Of a stretch of 64,000 bases of DNA, positions 34,966 through 43,569 are shown in pieces. The number at the start of each line of letters is the position of its first letter. Position 1 is the first letter of the stretch. The position numbers were made by a program, and so were the translations under genes. Origin of the DNA: Bacteroides stercorirosoris (GTDB lineage Bacteria > Bacteroidota > Bacteroidia > Bacteroidales > Bacteroidaceae); contig NZ_FQZN01000022.1 of NCBI RefSeq assembly GCF_900142015.1, positions 1-64,000 of the forward strand, given 5' to 3'. A model generated the notes under the pieces. The model had not been told where the DNA came from. It ran no database searches and worked only from the letters and a program-made list of their open reading frames with translations.

Positions 34966-35781
34966 ATGAAGAAGAACATCTTAATAACTTTGCTTGCAGC
35001 GGTATTGCTCTCCTCGTGTGGAGAATATAACAAGCTGTTAAAAAGCACCGACTATGAGTATAAGTATGAGGCGGCAAAGAACTACTTCGCAAAGGGGCAG
35101 TACAATCGTGCAGCAACATTGCTGAATGAGTTAATCGCTATCCTCAAGGGTACAGACAAAGCAGAGGAATCCCTCTATATGCTGGGTATGAGCTATTATA
35201 ATCAGAAAGATTATCAGACGGCAGCTCAGACTTTCGTCCAATATTATAATGTATATCCCCGTGGTACATTTACCGAACTGGCACGTTTCCATGCAGGTAA
35301 AGCATTGTATTTGGATACTCCGGAACCTCGTCTCGACCAGTCGGGCACATACAGTGCTATTCAGCAATTGCAGATGTTCATGGAATATTTCCCGCAAAGC
35401 TCAAAGAAGGAAGAAGCCCAGGACATGATTTTCAAGTTGCAGGACAAACTGGTAATGAAAGAGTATCTCTCTGCTAAATTGTACTATAATTTGGGTAACT
35501 ACTTGGGTAATAACTATCAGTCTTGTGTGATTACTGCACAAAATGCTTTGAAAGACTATCCTTACACGAACCTTCGCGAAGATTTGTCCATTCTTATCCT
35601 GCGTGCCAAATATGAAATGGCTATCTACAGTGTGGAAGACAAAAGAGCGGAGCGTTATCGTGAAACGGTGGATGAATATTACGCTTTCAAGAATGAGTTT
35701 CCTGAAAGTAAATATATGAAGGAAGCCGACAGGATATTCAAAGACTCCGAGAAGATATTGAATGATGATAAACAGATTTAG
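34966..35781 (+). CDS. bamD: Outer membrane assembly lipoprotein BamD
   Basis: This is a 271-residue lipoprotein (lipobox VLLSSC near residue 18) with TPR repeats: AAKNYFAKGQYNRAATLLNELI near residues 36-57, then ESLYMLGMSYYNQKDYQTAAQTF. It matches BamD/YfiO, a component of the beta-barrel assembly machine on the inner face of the outer membrane. It is expected to be essential. The RNA polymerase omega gene follows 22 bp later, a neighbourhood conserved in Bacteroidota. Confidence 0.93.
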   Translation: MKKNILITLLAAVLLSSCGEYNKLLKSTDYEYKYEAAKNYFAKGQYNRAATLLNELIAILKGTDKAEESLYMLGMSYYNQKDYQTAAQTFVQYYNVYPRGTFTELARFHAGKALYLDTPEPRLDQSGTYSAIQQLQMFMEYFPQSSKKEEAQDMIFKLQDKLVMKEYLSAKLYYNLGNYLGNNYQSCVITAQNALKDYPYTNLREDLSILILRAKYEMAIYSVEDKRAERYRETVDEYYAFKNEFPESKYMKEADRIFKDSEKILNDDKQI

Positions 35782-35803
35782 GATAATATTAATTTAGATA
35801 TTT

Positions 35804-36139
35804 ATGGATTACAAGAAGACAAATGCTCCTGGCAGTACGGTTACCCGTGACATGATGGAGTTGTGTGCGGATACCGGTAATGTGTATGAAACCGTATCTA
35901 TTATAGGTAAGCGTGCAAACCAGATCAGTGTGGAAATCAAGAATGACCTTTCCAAGAAGTTGGCAGAGTTTGCTTCCTACAATGATAACTTGGAAGAAGT
36001 ATTCGAGAATCGGGAGCAAATTGAAATTTCACGCTATTATGAGAAATTGCCGAAACCAACGTTGATTGCAACGCAAGAATACGTTGAGGGTAAGATTTAC
36101 TATCGCAACCCGGCAAAAGAAAAAGAGAAATTACAGTAA
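35804..36139 (+). CDS. rpoZ: RNA polymerase omega subunit (Rpb6-like)
   Basis: This is a 111-residue protein. The N-terminal part (NVYETVSIIGKRANQISVEIKNDL near residues 29-52) is the omega/Rpb6 helix that clamps the beta-prime subunit; the tail is the longer Bacteroidota form. It follows bamD and is followed by a strong terminator and then the DUF4293 gene. The symbol follows the functional equivalent in E. coli, since sequence similarity to E. coli omega is low. Confidence 0.85.
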   Translation: MDYKKTNAPGSTVTRDMMELCADTGNVYETVSIIGKRANQISVEIKNDLSKKLAEFASYNDNLEEVFENREQIEISRYYEKLPKPTLIATQEYVEGKIYYRNPAKEKEKLQ

Positions 36140-36153
36140 ATGAAATTACTATA

Positions 36154-36191
36154 AAGGTGTGCCCGAGTAAAATTTGCTTGGGCACACCTTT
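36154..36191 (+). terminator. Intrinsic terminator after rpoZ
   Basis: AAGGTGTGCCCGAG pairs with CTTGGGCACACCTT around a 9-nt loop. The T-run is interrupted (TTGTTGTTTT), so some read-through into the DUF4293 gene is possible. Confidence 0.8.
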
Positions 36192-36216
36192 GTTGTTTTA
36201 ACCAAGAAAAGAGAGT

Positions 36217-36684
36217 ATGATACAACGAATTCAATCTGTTTATTTATTGATTGTGACGGGTTTGCTGATAGCGGCCATGTGTTTGCCCGTGGGGCAGTTT
36301 ATTGCTGCAGACGGGGTTACCGAATATGTTTTCAAGCCATTGGGCGTAACGCTGGTGGATAATGCTTTTCAGTCTACGTGGGGTCTATTCGGAATACTGT
36401 TTTTAAGTACTGTCATAGCATTCTGTACTATTTTCCTGTTCCGTAACCGTATGTTGCAGGTGCGTATGACGATATTCAACAGTATTCTTCTGATAGGATA
36501 TTATGCGGCATTTTTCGTGTTTATGTATATGCTGAAGGATGATCTCGATGCAATGTCTTTTCAGTTGGGTTGGGCACTTTGTCTTCCCGCTGTTTCTATC
36601 ATATTGAATTATTTGTCTTTCCGTGCTATCTATCGTGACGAACTGATGGTGAAAGCTGCGGATAGTTTCAGACTGAGAAAATAA
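36217..36684 (+). CDS. DUF4293 family membrane protein
   Basis: This is a 155-residue protein with four membrane helices (near residues 7-26, 50-70, 86-106 and 112-132). It begins with the MIQRIQSVYLLI motif typical of DUF4293, a Bacteroidota family of unknown function. It sits directly after the bamD-rpoZ unit, as in related genomes. It has no catalytic residues that I can identify. Confidence 0.85.
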   Translation: MIQRIQSVYLLIVTGLLIAAMCLPVGQFIAADGVTEYVFKPLGVTLVDNAFQSTWGLFGILFLSTVIAFCTIFLFRNRMLQVRMTIFNSILLIGYYAAFFVFMYMLKDDLDAMSFQLGWALCLPAVSIILNYLSFRAIYRDELMVKAADSFRLRK

Positions 36685-36694
36685 AAGAATTATA

Positions 36695-36737
36695 AAAAAG
36701 AGGACGCCCCGAAACTTCAATGAAAAGTTCCGGGGCG
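36695..36737. terminator. Bidirectional terminator between DUF4293 and PorT-like genes
   Basis: An 18-bp stem (with one mismatch) AAAGAGGACGCCCCG / CGGGGCGTCCTCTTT extends into A and T tracts on either side. It serves the two convergent genes. Confidence 0.92.
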
Positions 36738-36771
36738 TCCTCTTTTTATATATGTAAATCTCTCTTTAATA

Positions 36772-37461
36772 CTACTTTTTAAGGTCGAACAGATAAGTTA
36801 TTTTTGCTACTATAGTTCCATGTGCCGAACGGTCGAAATAGTCTTTCTTGGTACTTTTATAAAAGTCGGATAAGGCATAATAGTACCTTCCCTCTACCAG
36901 GAAATTACCGGCTTTAGTACGTAATTCCAATCCTGCGCCGCCCGTAATACCATAGTCGAACTTGTTCTCTACATTCTTATCATGCTGTTCGGTAACCAGA
37001 TTGTGGCTTGTCTTATCCCATGCGTCATTTTTCGTTCGGGTATCGCTGATAAAGAATCCTATCTGCGGTCCTGCGTGGACGAAGAATTGCACTCCCCGGT
37101 CTTTGCCGAATGCCAGATGCGCTAACAGAGGTATTTCTACATAATTCATCTTGCGTGTATATTGCAGTTCAGGGTAGTCTTCGCTATATTCATCCCAGCC
37201 ATGCTGTGAGAAGTTCAACTCGATTTGTGCGCCGCAAATCATGCTGAAATACTTCTCTGAAATATAGCGGGCCGTTAAACCGCCGTTGATACCCATCAGG
37301 TTTTTCTGCCGGACAGTGGGAGAGAAGCTGACGCTGTTGAGATTGATACCGCCGTTAAAACCCACTGCAAGGTTATGGCGCTGTTCGCCTACCTGTGCAC
37401 GACCGGGCAATGCCCATACAGTAAGTAATAGAGCGATTCCTATGATATTTTTTATCTTCAT
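36772..37461 (-). CDS. PorT-like outer membrane beta-barrel protein
   Basis: This is a 229-residue exported protein with a signal peptide ending near LPGRAQ. Alternating hydrophobic beta strands run to a C-terminal KITYLFDLKK. It resembles the PorT / outer-membrane beta-barrel (OMP_b-brl_2) family, for example FNGGINLNSVSF and EIPLLAHLAFGKD. In oral and environmental relatives PorT serves type IX secretion; here the name marks fold only. It is close to the LysM gene (30 bp downstream of that gene's stop) on the same strand and may be cotranscribed. Confidence 0.8.
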   Translation of the reverse strand: MKIKNIIGIALLLTVWALPGRAQVGEQRHNLAVGFNGGINLNSVSFSPTVRQKNLMGINGGLTARYISEKYFSMICGAQIELNFSQHGWDEYSEDYPELQYTRKMNYVEIPLLAHLAFGKDRGVQFFVHAGPQIGFFISDTRTKNDAWDKTSHNLVTEQHDKNVENKFDYGITGGAGLELRTKAGNFLVEGRYYYALSDFYKSTKKDYFDRSAHGTIVAKITYLFDLKK

Positions 37462-37491
37462 TATCTTCAGGTTTAGAAACTTCTGTTATTA

Positions 37492-39270
37492 TCAATCGTA
37501 ATCCAGCTTAACCAGTTCGTAGTTCTTGGTGAAGCGGACAAAGAACACTTTCTTGTTGATGAGCCCTCCCCAGTTGTTAACACGCTGGAACTTGAATCCG
37601 GTTTGGATAGGCACTAAATCCATCTGTTGCATATTCTTCTCTAACTCCGAACCGTAGCGCGACAAGCCTTTCAGGAAGAAATAACCGGTGTCAAAGCCCA
37701 GCATTCCGAACTTCGGATAACGCTCATCCATATCCTTGCCGTACCATCTGCGATAACTCTTGGTGAAGTTGATGGCTGCGGGCAGCAGGTTGTTGGTGTA
37801 GAATGATGAATAGAAATAGGTATCCAGTTCAAAGAACGCTTCCAGATGATCTTTGGTGTAAGTCTGCCATTCCGGGTAACCAAACAAATGAATGTTGCTT
37901 TCCGGATTATCGCGGACTAATAAAGTGAGTTGAGGAAGTATCTTTATCAGGGTTACATTGTTTCCCGATGTAGGGATGAATATATTTTCCCGGTCGGCAC
38001 GCAGGACAGCTTTCAGTGATTCCACTGTTGCATCCTCTTTCAGCGACTTCATGGGGATGGAACGGTTTTTCAGTTCGTCTTTCAGCCCTTTGATAAATTC
38101 TACTTTATCTTTTGTACCCGTGCTTGCCTCAATAAAGATGACGTTTGCATTGGGGAACTGACGCACGAAATGATCATATACTTCAGAGTAAAGATAGGAT
38201 TGCGGGGTGTTGATCTGATAAATGGACGGATTACGGAAAACACTGTTGTCCTTTGAAGTAAACGGTATCACCAAGCGGATGTCATTCTTCTGGGCGAAGT
38301 CTGCCAGCGGTTTGATATGCTGATGGTGCAACGGGCCGAAAATGATATCCATATCTTTCATTTCTTTTTGGGACAGCACGCTATTCAGAGAAGCATTTTC
38401 AGAACCGGAATTATAAGTATATAAATCAACGGAAACTCCGCTGCGCTTCAAACTGTCTACGGCCATAAGGAATCCTTCGTAATACTCTATCATACGGGCC
38501 GCTTCGCTTTTAGGAACATCCAGGAAAGGCAGTACGATGGCTGCTTTGATAGTGCTGAAACGCTCTGTAGCTTTCTTGTTTTCGCTAAACAGTTCGCTGT
38601 TGCTGGGAGTCACCTGCGGTTGAGCCGGAGTTGCCACCTGTGCTGTGGGGAAGGGGATGCAAAGGAATGTACCTTTCTTTATCTTGTTTTCACCTTTCAG
38701 TTCGGGGTTAGCGGCTATCAGTTCGGCTTCCGATATGCCATATTCGCGGCTGATGCTGTATACGGTTTCTTTCCGTTTCACTTTGTGCATCTCCTTGCAA
38801 CGGGATTGTACAGGACCCTGGATGGGAGGAATTACGTTTTCTGTTGCAGTTTCCGTAGTTACTGCACCCGTTTCACCGGCGGAAGGGATGCGTATCACCT
38901 GGCCTATGCGGAAGTTCTCAGCACTCAGTCCGGGGTTGGCGTCACAAATTGCCTTGGCGGATACGCCATACTTGACGGTCAGCCGATAAAGTGTTTCGCC
39001 TTGCGCTATGGTATGGAAAGTCTCTGTCTGAGTATTGGCGGCTGTGCGCGGAATACGGAGTGTACGTCCTACGAAGATTTTTTCGTCGCTTCCGGGGTTC
39101 AACTTCACGATGTCCGACTGTGTGACACCGTACATACTGGATATGGAATAAAGGCTTTGCCCTTTTTCGATGGTATGCAGAAAATATGACTGGTTCTCTT
39201 GCGCAAATGCACCAAAACTGCATGCACCGGCAAGCAGCATGGAACAAAAAATCCGGTTAATCGTTCTCAT
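37492..39270 (-). CDS. LysM-domain protein with periplasmic-binding-protein-like domain
   Basis: This is a 592-residue exported protein. Three LysM domains are visible: HTIEKGQSLYSISSMYGVTQ, HTIAQGETLYRLTVKYGVS and HKVKRKETVYSISREYGIS, each closing with an RIP or CIP. A type I periplasmic-binding fold (KAAIVLPFLDVPKSEAARMI onward) fills the rest. I start at the ATG at 39270 (MRTINRIF), which gives a proper signal peptide. It should bind peptidoglycan and possibly a small ligand or protein. A TACCTTTG -7 box lies at the complement of 39313-39320. Confidence 0.87.
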   Translation of the reverse strand: MRTINRIFCSMLLAGACSFGAFAQENQSYFLHTIEKGQSLYSISSMYGVTQSDIVKLNPGSDEKIFVGRTLRIPRTAANTQTETFHTIAQGETLYRLTVKYGVSAKAICDANPGLSAENFRIGQVIRIPSAGETGAVTTETATENVIPPIQGPVQSRCKEMHKVKRKETVYSISREYGISEAELIAANPELKGENKIKKGTFLCIPFPTAQVATPAQPQVTPSNSELFSENKKATERFSTIKAAIVLPFLDVPKSEAARMIEYYEGFLMAVDSLKRSGVSVDLYTYNSGSENASLNSVLSQKEMKDMDIIFGPLHHQHIKPLADFAQKNDIRLVIPFTSKDNSVFRNPSIYQINTPQSYLYSEVYDHFVRQFPNANVIFIEASTGTKDKVEFIKGLKDELKNRSIPMKSLKEDATVESLKAVLRADRENIFIPTSGNNVTLIKILPQLTLLVRDNPESNIHLFGYPEWQTYTKDHLEAFFELDTYFYSSFYTNNLLPAAINFTKSYRRWYGKDMDERYPKFGMLGFDTGYFFLKGLSRYGSELEKNMQQMDLVPIQTGFKFQRVNNWGGLINKKVFFVRFTKNYELVKLDYD

Positions 39271-39312
39271 TCGATATCGTTGGTTTATGTTTACAATTTC
39301 CCAAAGTAGCCG

Positions 39313-39344
39313 CAAAGGTAAGAATTTTGCCTAAAATTAACGAA
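39313..39344 (-). promoter_or_regulatory. Probable promoter of the LysM gene
   Basis: On the minus strand, TTCG (complement at 39341-39344), 20 nt, then TACCTTTG (complement at 39313-39320). Confidence 0.55.
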
Positions 39345-39440
39345 TGGAATGAGTTAAGAAATAATATTGTGCATTTTAAAACTGAAAATTTCTATGTATA
39401 CGCTGATATTCGCACGGAAACCGTTATTTTTGCAGGTATT

Positions 39441-40163
39441 ATGCGATGCGGATTGTTTTTATATATCGGTTGTGCGGCGATGTTGCTGCTCGGAAATTTA
39501 CCGGTGTGGGCTGGCGGGGGAAGGACAGGACTGTTGGATATGTCTCCCGTAGCGATTCTGCTTTCTGAAAATGGAGCGATTCCCGAAGAAAGTGTCTCTG
39601 TTTATCCGGGTGATACATATACCGGTTCCGCTCCCCTTGAGTTCCGTTTTCTGTGGAAAGAGCCCGCTGAAAACGGAGATGCAGCGGATGAAAACGATAA
39701 TCTTCGTTATGAGTGGAATTTTTCGCGTGATGCAGCTTTCAATGATATCTTCCTGACGCGTTTTGATGCTGAGACTATCTATACTTTCCAGGAGTCCGGC
39801 TTGTTCTATGTCCGCCTGATTGTGACGGATACGGAGACGGAAGACACTGAATCATCCGACGCTTTTGTTATCCGCATTGCAGAGTCGGAGCTGAAAGTCC
39901 CGAATGCCTTTTCGCCTAATGGAGACGGAGTGAACGATGTGTTTCGGGTGAAGCATAAATCGCTGGTCCGTTTCAATGCGTATGTCTTCAACCGCTGGGG
40001 GCAACAGCTTTATCATTGGGGATTGCAAAATATAGATGCCGGATGGGATGGCACGGCTCATGGTAAAAACGTTCCCGACGGTGTTTATTTCATTGTGGTG
40101 GAAGCGGAAGGAGCGGATGGAGTTGATTATAAGATAAAAAGTGATATTAATATATTAAGATAA
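39441..40163 (+). CDS. Exported protein with gliding-motility/T9SS type B C-terminal domain
   Basis: This is a 240-residue protein from the ATG at 39441. A signal peptide ends near WAGGG. A PKD/immunoglobulin-like middle (LRYEWNFSRDAAFNDIF, TIYTFQESGLFYVRLIVTD) follows. The end is a CHU_C-type domain: VPNAFSPNGDGVNDVF, FNRWGQQLYHW, GWDGTAHGKNVPDGVYF. In T9SS organisms this domain is the export signal; I see no T9SS genes here. A TATTTTTG -7 box at 39425-39432 leaves almost no leader before this ATG. The stop abuts uvrA (its start is the next base). Confidence 0.82.
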   Translation: MRCGLFLYIGCAAMLLLGNLPVWAGGGRTGLLDMSPVAILLSENGAIPEESVSVYPGDTYTGSAPLEFRFLWKEPAENGDAADENDNLRYEWNFSRDAAFNDIFLTRFDAETIYTFQESGLFYVRLIVTDTETEDTESSDAFVIRIAESELKVPNAFSPNGDGVNDVFRVKHKSLVRFNAYVFNRWGQQLYHWGLQNIDAGWDGTAHGKNVPDGVYFIVVEAEGADGVDYKIKSDINILR

Positions 40164-42992
40164 ATGGCTGAAGAAACAGAATACATCAATGTATATGGTG
40201 CGCGCGTGCACAATCTGAAAAATATCGATGCGGAGATTCCCCGTAACAGTCTTACTGTGATTACGGGATTGAGTGGAAGCGGTAAATCATCGTTGGCGTT
40301 CGACACGATTTTTGCCGAAGGACAACGCCGTTACATCGAAACCTTTTCCGCATATGCCCGCAATTTCCTGGGAAATCTGGAGCGTCCTGATGTCGATAAG
40401 ATTACGGGATTGAGTCCGGTTATCTCCATTGAGCAAAAAACCACGAATAAGAATCCTCGTTCCACGGTAGGCACCACGACCGAGATTTACGACTATTTGC
40501 GTTTGCTTTATGCCCGTGCCGGTATAGCATATTCTTATCTGTCGGGCGAGAAAATGGTGAAATATACCGAAGAACAAATCCTCGATTTAATTCTGAAAGA
40601 TTATAAAGGCAAGAAAATCTATATTCTTTCTCCATTGGTCCGTACCCGTAAGGGACATTATAAGGAACTGTTCGAGCAGGTTCGTAAGAAGGGCTATCTT
40701 TATGTCCGTGTAGACGGTGAGGTGCGGGAGGCATTGCCCGGCATGAAACTGGATCGTTACAAGAACCATGATATTGAAGTGGTTATCGACAAACTGATTG
40801 TGACGGATAAGGATGATGTCCGCCTGAAAAACAGTGTGGCTACGGCTATGCGGCAAGGCGACGGGCTGTTGATGATACTTGATTTACAGTCCGAAAATGT
40901 ACGTCATTATAGCAAACGGTTAATGTGCCCTGTTACAGGTCTGTCTTACCGTGAGCCGGCACCCCATAACTTCTCGTTCAACTCTCCGCAAGGTGCCTGC
41001 CCTAAATGTAAGGGATTAGGGGTGGTGAATCAGATTGATGTGGAAAAAGTCATTCCCGACCGCGAGCTGTCTATATATGAAGGAGCTGTCATTCCATTAG
41101 GGAAGTATAAGAATAGCATGATTTTCTGGCAGATAGCCGCTTTATTGGAGAAGTATGAAGCTACCCTGAAAACTCCTGTTAAGGAATTGCCGGATGAAGC
41201 TATTGATGAAATCCTCTATGGTTCGGATGAACGTATTAAGATTAAAAGCTCCCTTATCGGCACTTCTTCCGATTACTTTGTAACGTTTGAGGGTGTGGTG
41301 AAGTATATTCAGATGTTACAGGAAAAAGATGCTTCCGCTACCGCGCAAAAGTGGGCGGAACAATTTGCCAAAACTACTATATGTCCTGAATGTAAAGGAG
41401 CGAGATTGAATAAGGAAGCATTACATTTCCGCATCCATGATAAGAACATTTATGAGCTTTCCTGCATGGATATCAATGAACTCTACGACTGGTTGATGAA
41501 TGTTGATCAGTACCTTGATAATAAGCAGCAACAGATTGCCGTCGAGATATTAAAAGAAATCCGTACCCGTCTGAAATTCCTTCTGGATGTCGGATTGGAT
41601 TATCTTGCCCTCGACCGTGGCTCGGTCACCCTTTCCGGAGGGGAGAGCCAACGTATTCGTCTGGCTACACAAATCGGCTCACAGCTGGTAAACGTGCTTT
41701 ATATTCTCGATGAACCGAGTATCGGTCTGCATCAGCGGGATAACCAGCGGCTTATTCATTCTTTGAAAGAATTGAGAGATATTGGTAATTCGGTTATTGT
41801 GGTGGAGCATGACAAGGATATGATGATGGCTGCCGACTATGTTATCGATATGGGGCCGAAAGCCGGTCGCCTGGGCGGTGAAGTCGTTTTTGCCGGAACT
41901 CCGAAAGAGATGCTCGAAACGCATACACTGACCTCGCAGTACCTCAACGGTGAGCGTGAGATTGAAATACCTGCCAAGCGGCGTGAGGGCAACGGACATA
42001 GTCTGTGGCTTCGTGGCGCACGTGGGAATAATCTGAAAGGGGTGGATGTGGAATTTCCCCTCGGCAAGCTGATTTGTGTGACCGGTGTATCCGGCAGCGG
42101 AAAATCGACGCTTATTAATGAAACTTTGCAGCCCATCCTGTCGCAAAAGTTCTACCGTTCGCTTCAGGATCCCTTGGAGTATGGTAGCATCGAAGGACTT
42201 GAATACATTGATAAAGTGGTGAATGTGGACCAGTCTCCGCTGGGACGTACGCCGCGTTCTAATCCGGCGACTTATACCGGTGTATTTTCTGATATCCGCA
42301 ACCTGTTCGTTGGGCTGCCGGAGGCTAAGATACGCGGTTACAAACCGGGGCGTTTCTCTTTCAATGTCAGTGGCGGGCGTTGTGAGGCCTGTCAGGGCAA
42401 TGGTTACAAAACCATTGAGATGAATTTTCTGCCCGATGTATATGTACCTTGTGAGGTGTGTCATGGCAAACGCTATAACCGCGAAACACTGGAAGTGCGT
42501 TTTAAAGGAAAATCCATTGCCGATGTGTTGGATATGACAATCAACCGCGCTGTGGAGTTCTTTGAAAATGTACCGCAGATTCTGAATAAAATTAAGGTGA
42601 TACAGGAGGTTGGTCTGGGATATATCAAACTGGGTCAGTCTTCCACCACGCTTTCTGGTGGTGAAAGCCAGCGTGTGAAGTTGGCAACAGAACTTTCCAA
42701 ACGAGATACGGGAAAAACCCTCTATATCCTTGACGAGCCTACTACCGGACTTCACTTCGAAGACATTCGTGTACTGATGAATGTACTTAATAAATTGGTG
42801 GACAAAGGTAATACGGTGATTGTCATCGAGCACAATCTGGATGTTATCAAGATGGCGGATTATATCATCGATATGGGGCCTGACGGCGGTAAGGGCGGGG
42901 GACAACTCCTTAGTTTCGGTACGCCGGAAGAAGTGGCCAAGAGTAAGAAGGGATATACTCCTAAATTCCTTAAAGAAGAATTAAAAGGATAA
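40164..42992 (+). CDS. uvrA: Excinuclease ABC subunit UvrA
   Basis: This is a 942-residue UvrA, the damage-recognition ATPase of nucleotide excision repair. Walker A motifs are GLSGSGKSSLAFDT (near residues 34-47) and GVSGSGKSTLINET. ABC signatures are TLSGGESQRIRLATQIGSQ and TLSGGESQRVKLATEL. Zinc-binding cysteines are in CPKCKGLG and in CEACQGNGY...CEVCHGKRY. Length and order are normal. It starts at the base right after the preceding stop, so it may be read from the upstream promoter. Confidence 0.98.
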   Translation: MAEETEYINVYGARVHNLKNIDAEIPRNSLTVITGLSGSGKSSLAFDTIFAEGQRRYIETFSAYARNFLGNLERPDVDKITGLSPVISIEQKTTNKNPRSTVGTTTEIYDYLRLLYARAGIAYSYLSGEKMVKYTEEQILDLILKDYKGKKIYILSPLVRTRKGHYKELFEQVRKKGYLYVRVDGEVREALPGMKLDRYKNHDIEVVIDKLIVTDKDDVRLKNSVATAMRQGDGLLMILDLQSENVRHYSKRLMCPVTGLSYREPAPHNFSFNSPQGACPKCKGLGVVNQIDVEKVIPDRELSIYEGAVIPLGKYKNSMIFWQIAALLEKYEATLKTPVKELPDEAIDEILYGSDERIKIKSSLIGTSSDYFVTFEGVVKYIQMLQEKDASATAQKWAEQFAKTTICPECKGARLNKEALHFRIHDKNIYELSCMDINELYDWLMNVDQYLDNKQQQIAVEILKEIRTRLKFLLDVGLDYLALDRGSVTLSGGESQRIRLATQIGSQLVNVLYILDEPSIGLHQRDNQRLIHSLKELRDIGNSVIVVEHDKDMMMAADYVIDMGPKAGRLGGEVVFAGTPKEMLETHTLTSQYLNGEREIEIPAKRREGNGHSLWLRGARGNNLKGVDVEFPLGKLICVTGVSGSGKSTLINETLQPILSQKFYRSLQDPLEYGSIEGLEYIDKVVNVDQSPLGRTPRSNPATYTGVFSDIRNLFVGLPEAKIRGYKPGRFSFNVSGGRCEACQGNGYKTIEMNFLPDVYVPCEVCHGKRYNRETLEVRFKGKSIADVLDMTINRAVEFFENVPQILNKIKVIQEVGLGYIKLGQSSTTLSGGESQRVKLATELSKRDTGKTLYILDEPTTGLHFEDIRVLMNVLNKLVDKGNTVIVIEHNLDVIKMADYIIDMGPDGGKGGGQLLSFGTPEEVAKSKKGYTPKFLKEELKG

Positions 42993-42996
42993 ATCA

Positions 42997-43476
42997 ATGA
43001 AAATTAATAAGACTAATGCAGCGAGGCTTTTGGATAAAGCTAAAATCGCATACGAACTGATTCCCTATGAAGTGGATGAAAATGATTTGAGTGCTATTCA
43101 TGTGGCAGATAGCTTGGGGGAGAATATCGAGCAGGTATTCAAAACCCTTGTGCTGCATGGTGACAAGAATGGCCATTTTGTTTGCGTCATTCCCGGTGAA
43201 CATGAAGTGGATTTGAAACTGGCGGCTAAGGCCTCCGGCAATAAGAAGTGTGATCTTATTCCGATGAAGGAATTACTTCCCTTGACGGGGTATATTCGTG
43301 GAGGATGTACTCCTATCGGTATGAAGAAACCTTTCCCCACATACATTCATGAATCTTGTCTCAATTATCCTTATATCTACATAAGTGCAGGTCAGCGTGG
43401 CCTGCAACTTAAACTTGATCCAAATGATTTAATTAAGGAGGTTCATGCTGAAGTTTGCATCCTTTTTCATGACTAA
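42997..43476 (+). CDS. ybaK: Cys-tRNA(Pro)/Cys-tRNA(Cys) deacylase YbaK
   Basis: This is a 159-residue YbaK/EbsC protein, which hydrolyses Cys wrongly attached to tRNA-Pro. Signature parts are VFKTLVLHGD near 47-56, FVCVIPGEHEVDLKLAAKA, and GYIRGGCTPIGMKKPFP near 98-114 with the conserved GG. Length is normal. It follows uvrA by 4 bp and is probably cotranscribed. Confidence 0.94.
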   Translation: MKINKTNAARLLDKAKIAYELIPYEVDENDLSAIHVADSLGENIEQVFKTLVLHGDKNGHFVCVIPGEHEVDLKLAAKASGNKKCDLIPMKELLPLTGYIRGGCTPIGMKKPFPTYIHESCLNYPYIYISAGQRGLQLKLDPNDLIKEVHAEVCILFHD

Positions 43477-43569
43477 TTTCACTTTTTTACAGGTTATTTC
43501 AGCAAAATGTATATATTTGCATTTAATAAACGAAAATCAATCTAATTACTAATTTAAAAACTTATATCT

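Noticed and set aside
41679..42905. 408-residue minus-strand frame opposite uvrA
   Set aside because: uvrA motifs occupy this DNA on the plus strand; the antisense frame has no recognisable domain.
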